Assembly: GCA_945876155.1 (NCBI GenBank)
Contig: CAMCMW010000026.1
Location: 1-11,143, forward strand
Direction: 5' to 3'
Source of the DNA: an uncultured Ruminococcus sp.
Lineage (GTDB): Bacteria > Bacillota > Clostridia > Oscillospirales > Ruminococcaceae
Length of the DNA: 11,143 nt
Shown piece after piece: positions 1 to 5,072 of this stretch. Positions within the stretch are counted from its first letter, which is position 1. Each line of letters opens with the position of its first letter. A program made the translations under genes and the position numbers. Below the pieces are notes generated by a model, which saw only the letters and a program-made list of their open reading frames with translations, searched no databases and was not told the DNA's origin.

Positions 1-47
1 CGGCGGTTCATTTAAATCGCTGCGCTCTTAAATGAATAAAGCCGCCG
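1..47. repeat. Interrupted inverted repeat at window edge
   Basis: The outer arms CGGCGG (1-6) and CCGCCG (42-47) flank a 9-bp perfect inner stem, TTCATTTAA (7-15) with TTAAATGAA (28-36). There is a 12-nt loop and five unpaired bases (37-41) on one side. Neither strand has a U-tract that would make it a convincing intrinsic terminator. It lies downstream of the minus-strand flippase gene. It could be a dispersed palindromic repeat cut by the window edge, or part of a 3' structure. Confidence 0.5.
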
Positions 48-128
48 TGAGTAATTTGGGTTTTGGTCAGTTGACTTGTATCGTTAGTATGAATGGTTTT
101 TCATTCTTTGAGCGGCAGCTTTTTGGGG

Positions 129-209
129 AGTTTCGCCCTCTGCGGAGGGCGACAAGGGGACCGCCGTCCCCTTTGAACCCCTGCAGCCTTTGAAAAGGCT
201 GGCGAAACT
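129..209. repeat. 81-bp cloverleaf-like palindromic element
   Basis: The ends are a 9-bp inverted repeat, AGTTTCGCC (129-137) and GGCGAAACT (201-209). Inside are three hairpins with 4-nt loops: CGCCCTC/GAGGGCG (134-140/145-151), AAGGGGAC/GTCCCCTT (154-161/166-173) and CAGCCTT/AAGGCTG (184-190/195-201). With a 5-bp outer stem (129-133/205-209) the whole element can fold as a four-way cloverleaf on either strand. There is no ORF in it. From memory, similar multi-hairpin sequences are common between genes in ruminococci, so I infer a dispersed, non-autonomous repeat. A role as a 3' structure for the flippase mRNA is possible. Confidence 0.65.
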
Positions 210-284
210 TTTATATTAGTAACTGCTACTAAACGAGTTTTTGACAGTTGAGGGAATTTTACAGTAGTCTGCTTTTTTGTGTTG

Positions 285-1703
285 CTACCTCTTGAGAATC
301 TTCCTTACAGTCGCCATAAGCTCGGGGAAGTTGGCGGCTGTTATAAACACGGTAATTCCAAGCTGAATCAGCACATAGTAAGGGGGCTGTTTAATGGCGA
401 GGAGTGACATTCCCATGAGAATCGACAGGTTCATGACCGTTTTTGTGTGGTCAACCTTAAAGTAAATATACCTTCTCGCATCAAATACTCGTATCAGATA
501 GCACGCAAGATAACTTATAAAGCTTGCCGCAACTGCACCGTGTACACCAAATTTCTTAATCAGTATAACGTTCAGCAAAATATTCAGCACCATTGAAACA
601 AGGCTTGTCCAGAAGGAATTTTTGGTGTGCTTTGAAGCGGTGTAGATACTGCTGAAAAACAGGTTAAAGCACATCATCAGCACAGACAGTACCAGCACCG
701 GCGTGTATACATAAGCCTGTGAATACTCCGGGTGGTTGTTGTAGTTCAGGAGTATTCTCGAAACCGGCTGTACAAGCAGTATCAGTCCCGCTGAGGCAAT
801 ATACATTATTGACTGGTACGCCGAGTAAACCGTGGCATAAAATTTGCCCTCTCCCTCGTTGCCGTGTTCGGTTATTGCGGACATATTCCACGCCTGGAAG
901 AAAATCGTCGAAACCATTGAAATAAGGTTGGGTATCTTTGAGGCGGCTGTGTAAAGTCCCACTGCCGTATCGCCCGTTTCTCCGGCTGGTCCGTTAACGT
1001 ATTTGATGAGAATACGGTCGGAAAATCCGGTTATAGTCCACATTACAGCCGTCGGGATAAGAGGCAGTGAAAATCTCACCATGGAGTGAATCATGTCCTT
1101 ATCCGCCCAAGCAAGACTGAAATATTTACCCAGTCCTGCCAGTTTCCAGAGGAATAGTCCGGAGCAGAAGTCGGACAGTATCATTGCTATCATAAAGCCT
1201 TTAATTCCCAGGTCAAGCTTTGATATGAAAATTATATTGAATATGAAAAGTGAAAGAGTCGCAAGCAAGCCGTCAAAGGCGAAAAGCTTTACATAGCCCT
1301 TTGCTCGTATGAAATTTGCACAGGTCAGGCGGAAAACTGATGTACACACGTAGAGCATGAGCCAGGGCGTATAGCCTTTGATGAACGGTATCAGAGAGAA
1401 CAGCGGTGACAGCAGCAGCATCACTAACAACCCGAAAGCCTGTACCACAATTGAATTTGAAAACACCTGCCGCTTATCGTACTCCTTGTCAAGTCCGAAC
1501 CTCAGGATTGCGTCCGACATGGAAAAGGAAAAAACCGGTATCATAAACGCTGCCGACGCCTCAATAAGTTCCTTACTGCCCAGGATATCCGCACCCATGT
1601 ATGTGGTGTAAAGACGGGTGAGGAAAAGAGTCAGTATCTTCGAGCCGAAAGTCCCTATGGCAAATACTAATGTATTAAACACGAGATTTTTATATTTATT
1701 CAT
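285..1703 (-). CDS. Wzx-like polysaccharide/oligosaccharide flippase (MOP superfamily)
   Basis: This 472-residue protein is almost entirely hydrophobic helices. It starts with a short cytoplasmic stretch (MNKYKNLVFNT) and a first helix containing GTFGSKIL, followed by regularly spaced membrane segments, probably 12-14. It ends in a short basic tail (KILKR). Length and pattern match lipid-linked oligosaccharide flippases of the polysaccharide-synthesis branch of the MOP superfamily, which move undecaprenyl-linked repeat units across the membrane for capsule, wall polysaccharide or glycan export. The ATG at 1703 is preceded by GGAG (1712-1715) at 8-nt spacing and by a strong promoter, so it is transcribed separately from the secreted-protein operon upstream. 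No glycosyltransferases or polymerase are visible in the window, so the glycan carried is unknown. The superfamily call is solid; the precise substrate is not. Confidence 0.85.
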   Translation of the reverse strand: MNKYKNLVFNTLVFAIGTFGSKILTLFLTRLYTTYMGADILGSKELIEASAAFMIPVFSFSMSDAILRFGLDKEYDKRQVFSNSIVVQAFGLLVMLLLSPLFSLIPFIKGYTPWLMLYVCTSVFRLTCANFIRAKGYVKLFAFDGLLATLSLFIFNIIFISKLDLGIKGFMIAMILSDFCSGLFLWKLAGLGKYFSLAWADKDMIHSMVRFSLPLIPTAVMWTITGFSDRILIKYVNGPAGETGDTAVGLYTAASKIPNLISMVSTIFFQAWNMSAITEHGNEGEGKFYATVYSAYQSIMYIASAGLILLVQPVSRILLNYNNHPEYSQAYVYTPVLVLSVLMMCFNLFFSSIYTASKHTKNSFWTSLVSMVLNILLNVILIKKFGVHGAVAASFISYLACYLIRVFDARRYIYFKVDHTKTVMNLSILMGMSLLAIKQPPYYVLIQLGITVFITAANFPELMATVRKILKR

Positions 1704-1711
1704 GTTTTAAG

Positions 1712-1771
1712 CTCCAATTTTAAGTTTTAAGCATATACTTTATATTATAACAGATTTCCGGCAAAATTCAA
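1712..1771 (-). promoter_or_regulatory. Promoter and ribosome binding site of the flippase gene
   Basis: On the minus strand a -35 box TTGAAT (1771-1766) and a consensus -10 box TATAAT (1749-1744) are separated by 16 bp. A TG one base before the -10 makes it an extended -10 promoter. The ribosome binding site GGAG is at 1715-1712. The predicted leader is about 35 nt. The promoter sits just beyond the terminator of the neighbouring operon, so the flippase is an independent transcription unit. Confidence 0.75.
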
Positions 1772-1795
1772 ATAGATTTCTGACATTTTCTTTGC

Positions 1796-1828
1796 AAAAT
1801 AAAAAAAGCCTCCCGAATGGAAGGCTTT
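1796..1828 (-). terminator. Rho-independent terminator of the secreted-paralogue operon
   Basis: On the minus strand, 12 bp after the last stop codon, the arms AAAGCCT (1828-1822) and AGGCTTT (1811-1805) form a stem. One C/A mismatch and two further C-G pairs extend it to a 4-nt loop. A U-rich tract follows (complement of the A-run 1796-1807). Geometry and position are those of an intrinsic terminator. Confidence 0.9.
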
Positions 1829-1840
1829 ATTCAGTCAGAA

Positions 1841-2701
1841 TTATTTCTTTCTTGATCTCATTGCAACTGCTGCTGCGCCGATACCTGCTGTTATAACAAG
1901 TCCTGCAACTGCTGCTGCAACACCAGCGTCGCCAGTTGTTGCTGAGTTTGTCTGTGTTGAGTTGCCCAGTACTGCACCGCCGCTTGTTGAACCGCTTGTG
2001 TTGTTGTTAGCTGCCTGTGTTGGTGTCTGGTTGTTATTGGCATCAGTTGGTGCCTGTGTTGGTGTCTGGTTGTTATTGGCATCAGTTGGTGCCTGTGTTG
2101 GTGTCTCGCCGAGGTCATCAGTAACTACCGGCGCACCACCTGTTGTTACCTTGTCAACCTTGATTGTAATACCTGTGTTTGCAGGCTTACCGTCTGAAGC
2201 GTAGTTAAAAGCATTGATATTTGTTGTAAGAATCAGGCAGAGGATAGTATCAGCCGGCTTTGAAAGCTTGAATGATGCTGTATACTGACCGTTTCCTGTA
2301 ATTGCAACCTGGTCGTTTGTTACACTATTCTTTGAAGGGTCAGATGTACCCCAGTAATTTTCTTCACCAATAGTACCTACCAGTTCTGCATAGTAAGGGT
2401 CGCCGTTGGAGCCGTCCTCTTTAACATTACAGCCGCCGTTCAGACCGGAAATTGTAAATGTTACATTAATTGATTCAGTAAATGAACCTGTTTTTGCAAT
2501 GTCAGCTGTTTCCTGTCCCTTTGACCATTCGTTGAGAAGGTTCAGACGAAGTGTAGAACCGTCATCGTTAATTGCAAATGCCTTTTCGGAGGGACCTGTG
2601 TAAGTGAGTTCTGTTTCAGCCGCACTTACAGTCATTGCAACTGTTGAGAATGCTGCTACTGCGCAAGCTGCTGCAGCAGCGAAAAACTTCTTGAAATTCA
2701 T
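1841..2701 (-). CDS. Secreted paralogue 3: shared A-B-C domain, Asn/Thr/Gln/Pro repeat linker, C-terminal anchor tail
   Basis: This 286-residue protein has a signal peptide (cleavage expected after VSA, residue 27). It carries the operon's shared domain at about residues 30-187, with Trp59, Trp117 and the DTILCLIL core segment. A low-complexity linker (about 198-245) contains the 13-residue unit TPTQAPTDANNNQ in tandem. The tail TTGDAG plus a hydrophobic segment (about 260-280) ends in RSRKK. The tail resembles a sortase-type wall anchor or a simple membrane anchor, but no clean LPxTG or NPxTG is present. I chose the ATG at 2701: GAGGTG (2708-2713) lies 6 nt upstream, and the in-frame GTG at 2710 is inside that site. 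It follows paralogue 2 by 18 nt and is the last gene before the terminator. I do not recognise the shared domain as a named family; a carbohydrate- or protein-binding surface role is inference. Confidence 0.85.
   Translation of the reverse strand: MNFKKFFAAAAACAVAAFSTVAMTVSAAETELTYTGPSEKAFAINDDGSTLRLNLLNEWSKGQETADIAKTGSFTESINVTFTISGLNGGCNVKEDGSNGDPYYAELVGTIGEENYWGTSDPSKNSVTNDQVAITGNGQYTASFKLSKPADTILCLILTTNINAFNYASDGKPANTGITIKVDKVTTGGAPVVTDDLGETPTQAPTDANNNQTPTQAPTDANNNQTPTQAANNNTSGSTSGGAVLGNSTQTNSATTGDAGVAAAVAGLVITAGIGAAAVAMRSRKK
2013..2106 (-). repeat. 39-bp perfect tandem repeat (2.4 copies) within paralogue 3
   Basis: Units 2013-2051 and 2052-2090 are identical over all 39 bases, and a third partial copy runs to 2106. 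In the minus-strand reading frame each unit encodes 13 residues, TPTQAPTDANNNQ. The repeat length is a multiple of three, so gain or loss of units changes linker length without breaking the frame. Confidence 0.95.
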
Positions 2702-2707
2702 ATATAA

Positions 2708-2713
2708 CACCTC
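2708..2713 (-). promoter_or_regulatory. Ribosome binding site deciding the start of paralogue 3
   Basis: GAGGTG on the minus strand is separated by 6 nt from the ATG at 2701. The alternative upstream GTG start at 2710 lies inside this site, so it is very unlikely to be used. Confidence 0.85.
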
Positions 2714-2719
2714 TATAAA

Positions 2720-3613
2720 TTATTTTTTCCTGAGCTGTGTGAGTACCCCGATTGCCGCTGTTACTGCAAGTCCGGCAAATGCAGCCGCTATACCTGCGTC
2801 CTTTGTTCCCGGAGCATTGGATGTACTGCCTGAAACCTGATTTCCGGAAGTATTGCCGCCGGAAGTGTTGTTTGCAGTAGTCTGTGCTGCTGTTGTCTGA
2901 ACCGTTGTCGTTACAGTCTCTTCAGTTGTCGGAGCCTCTGTTGCCTCAGGTTCGTCAGTCGGAGTCGGCTCAACGCCGCCTGTTGCAGGTTCTGTAGTCT
3001 CTTCCTCATTTGTCGGGTCTGTTGTTTCCGACGTATCTGTTGTATCTTCTCCCACAGTACCGGTTGTTATTTTATTTATTTTAAATGTGATTCCGGTATC
3101 TGCCGGTTTGCCGCTTGAAGTGTACTGATATGCGTTGATATTAGTTGAAAGAATCAGGCAGAGGATTGTATCAGCCGGTGTACTGAGCATAAAATCAACC
3201 GTATAAGTACCGTCGCCCTCAATTGCTACTGCCTTGTTGTTTTCAGTCGGCTCCCAGGAGGAATCAACCCCTACAGAACCGGAAAGAAACGCCTGAAACG
3301 GAGTCTTTGTACCATCATCAGCCACATTGGCAGAATCAGTACCCAGACCGCTTACTGTGAAGTTTACAGAAATTTTTTCAGCAAACTCGCCTTTATCCAC
3401 TATATCAGCAGTTTCCTGTCCCTTTGACCACTGGTTGTAAATATTCAGACGAAGTGAAACGCCGTCATTTTCCAGAGCGTAAGCATTGGCTGAAGGACCT
3501 ATATAAGTCAGTTCTTTTTCAGCAGCGCTTACAGTGGACATCATCATACTCATTGCAACTGCGGCAGCTACAGCAAATGCAGCTGCTGCAGACAATATTT
3601 GTTTAAATTTCAT
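2720..3613 (-). CDS. Secreted paralogue 2: shared A-B-C domain, Thr/Glu/Pro linker, C-terminal anchor tail
   Basis: This 297-residue protein has a signal peptide rich in Ala and Met (cleavage expected after TVSA, residue 30). The shared domain covers about residues 33-184 and is very close to the first domain of the dockerin protein, including SANAYALENDGVSLRLN, Trp62, Trp120, AIEGDGTYT and DTILCLILSTNIN. An acidic Thr/Glu/Pro linker (about 188-245) passes into a Ser/Asn/Gly stretch. The tail reads GTKDAG, then a hydrophobic helix (about 272-292), then LRKK. The tail aligns with that of paralogue 3 but lacks a canonical sortase motif, so membrane anchoring is as likely as wall attachment. The start is supported by AAGG overlapping the upstream stop codon (TAAGG), 9 nt before the ATG. 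The 11-nt gap implies translational coupling to the dockerin gene. Function unknown; surface exposure is well supported. Confidence 0.87.
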   Translation of the reverse strand: MKFKQILSAAAAFAVAAAVAMSMMMSTVSAAEKELTYIGPSANAYALENDGVSLRLNIYNQWSKGQETADIVDKGEFAEKISVNFTVSGLGTDSANVADDGTKTPFQAFLSGSVGVDSSWEPTENNKAVAIEGDGTYTVDFMLSTPADTILCLILSTNINAYQYTSSGKPADTGITFKINKITTGTVGEDTTDTSETTDPTNEEETTEPATGGVEPTPTDEPEATEAPTTEETVTTTVQTTAAQTTANNTSGGNTSGNQVSGSTSNAPGTKDAGIAAAFAGLAVTAAIGVLTQLRKK

Positions 3614-3624
3614 TAGAGTTTACC

Positions 3625-4875
3625 TTAGCCCATAATGATGTTGCATACTGCAATTGCATCATAAAGGTTAACCTTGCCGTCGCCGTTCATATCGCCGAGG
3701 TCAAGCTGTTCTTCGTCAAGTTTAATCATATTCATCATGTATTTTGCAATCTCAATTGCGTCATAGAGGTTAACCTTGCCGTCTCTTGTGAGATCGCCTT
3801 TTTCATACTTGGAAACGTTTGATGTGCCTTCAATGCCTGTACCTGAAACTGTGAATACAACCTTGAGGCTGCTTGTGATTGCTGTATCAGCTGCGAGGTC
3901 AGCAATGCCTGTGCCGATCCATCTGTCGATAAGGTAAATTCTTGTACCTGCAGGACCGCCCTCTGTGTATGCGAGGTTGATTGCGTCTGCGCTTGTTGTA
4001 TAACCAGCAACTTCCTTGCCGTCAACATAAACGCCGTCTACCTTAACTGCGAGGTCTGCGTACTTATCGCTTGAAAGTCCAGGAATCTGAACTGCGAGGA
4101 ATTCGATTGCATCTGTTCCGCCGTCTGTTACGTTCCATACAACTTCATACTGAGCGTCACCATTTACATAAGCTGTCTTTGAACCTTCTGTCAGAGGATT
4201 TTCTTCATTATTCCATACCTGAGTTGCACCGATAGCACCAACAAGTGCAGCAGTACCGATTGTTCCCTCCGGAACGTCAGGATCTGTTATATCTGCTTCA
4301 GCCATTGTTGTAACGCTGTCAATGGAGAATGTGATGCCTGAATCAGCCGGCTTGCCTGTTTCTGTGTACTGGTATACGTTGATATTTGTTGAAAGAATCA
4401 GGCAGAGGATTGTATCAGCAGGGTCGTTGAGGAGAAATTCTGCTGTGTATGTACCGTCGCCCTCGATTGCAACTGCCTTGTTGTCAACTGTGTTGTCATC
4501 TGCTGCATCAGGTCCCCAGTAAGAATCAGTACCTACAGAACCTGAAAGGTAAGCCTCATAAGGTGTTTCTGTACCGTCTTCTGCGATATTTGCTGAATTG
4601 TCACCCAGGCCGTCAACTGTAAATGTAACAGAAATCTTTTCCTGGAAAGCACCTGTATTTGCAAGGTCAGTAGTTTCCTGTCCCCATGTGTTATAAAGGT
4701 TCATACGCAGTGATACGCCGTCATTTTCAAGGTTAAAAGCGTTTGCGGAAGGACCTGTGTATTTGATTTCCTTTTCTACCATGTCAGCAGCAGATACGCT
4801 TACTGCTGAAAACATTGCTGTTGCTGCAAGAGCTGCAGCTGAAACAGCAGCGATTATTTTCTTAAAACTCTTCAT
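3625..4875 (-). CDS. Secreted dockerin protein with two copies of the shared domain (paralogue 1)
   Basis: This 416-residue protein has a signal peptide (MKSFKKII, cleavage after SVSA near residue 29). Domain 1 (about 36-190) contains Trp64, Trp120 and DTILCLILSTNIN. Domain 2 (about 206-347) is a divergent, apparently circularly permuted relative. A C-terminal type I dockerin (about 359-416) follows. The dockerin has two F-hand repeats, GDLTRDGKVNLYDAIEIAKY and GDMNGDGKVNLYDAIAVCN. The calcium ligands are Asp361/Thr363/Asp365/Asp372 and Asp395/Asn397/Asp399/Asp406. Dockerins bind cohesins on scaffoldins, so this protein should join an extracellular complex. There is no glycoside hydrolase domain. 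I chose the ATG at 4875 because GAGGTG (4883-4888) lies 7 nt upstream; the ATG at 4890 overlaps that site. It is the first gene of the operon. A binding or structural role for the shared domain is inferred from the lack of catalytic motifs. Confidence 0.9.
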   Translation of the reverse strand: MKSFKKIIAAVSAAALAATAMFSAVSVSAADMVEKEIKYTGPSANAFNLENDGVSLRMNLYNTWGQETTDLANTGAFQEKISVTFTVDGLGDNSANIAEDGTETPYEAYLSGSVGTDSYWGPDAADDNTVDNKAVAIEGDGTYTAEFLLNDPADTILCLILSTNINVYQYTETGKPADSGITFSIDSVTTMAEADITDPDVPEGTIGTAALVGAIGATQVWNNEENPLTEGSKTAYVNGDAQYEVVWNVTDGGTDAIEFLAVQIPGLSSDKYADLAVKVDGVYVDGKEVAGYTTSADAINLAYTEGGPAGTRIYLIDRWIGTGIADLAADTAITSSLKVVFTVSGTGIEGTSNVSKYEKGDLTRDGKVNLYDAIEIAKYMMNMIKLDEEQLDLGDMNGDGKVNLYDAIAVCNIIMG

Positions 4876-4882
4876 TTTTAAG

Positions 4883-4888
4883 CACCTC
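4883..4888 (-). promoter_or_regulatory. Ribosome binding site deciding the start of the dockerin gene
   Basis: GAGGTG on the minus strand lies 7 nt before the ATG at 4875. The in-frame ATG at 4890 partly overlaps it and would add five residues (MRCLK) ahead of an already complete signal peptide, so the shorter form is preferred. Confidence 0.85.
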
Positions 4889-4903
4889 ATCCATTTTATT
4901 TTT

Positions 4904-4936
4904 AAATTTTGCTGTCAAATCTCAAAAGCAAATTTT
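4904..4936 (-). promoter_or_regulatory. 5'-terminal stem-loop in the operon leader
   Basis: AAATTTTGCT (4904-4913) and AGCAAATTTT (4927-4936) form a 10-position stem with one T/T mismatch and a 13-nt loop. The predicted transcription start is near 4939, so the hairpin would begin within a few nucleotides of the mRNA 5' end and leave the ribosome binding site free. This placement is typical of stabilising 5' stem-loops, but that role is inferred. Confidence 0.5.
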
Positions 4937-4945
4937 CACGTCTTA

Positions 4946-4975
4946 ATTATAACATTCTGAGAGCCGATATGTCTA
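4946..4975 (-). promoter_or_regulatory. Promoter of the three-gene secreted-paralogue operon
   Basis: The minus strand has a -35 box TAGACA (4975-4970) and a consensus -10 box TATAAT (4951-4946), 18 bp apart, with TG one base before the -10. The predicted leader is about 64 nt. No other good promoter appears between mfd and the dockerin gene or inside the operon. Confidence 0.75.
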
Positions 4976-5072
4976 TGTTAATGCTGACCAAAGATTAGAT
5001 AATTTATTTGTGGGTTATGCTCAAATTGCACAATTTCATACAAAACAGGTATTTTTTATCTTTGGATATTTT

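Noticed and set aside
2013..2106. CRISPR-like direct repeats
   Set aside because: Repeats are contiguous with no spacers and encode an in-frame protein linker.
2702..2710. GTG start three codons upstream in paralogue 3
   Set aside because: The GTG is part of the GAGGTG ribosome binding site for the ATG at 2701.
4876..4890. Upstream ATG adding MRCLK to the dockerin protein
   Set aside because: It overlaps the GAGGTG site of the downstream ATG, which begins a standard signal peptide.
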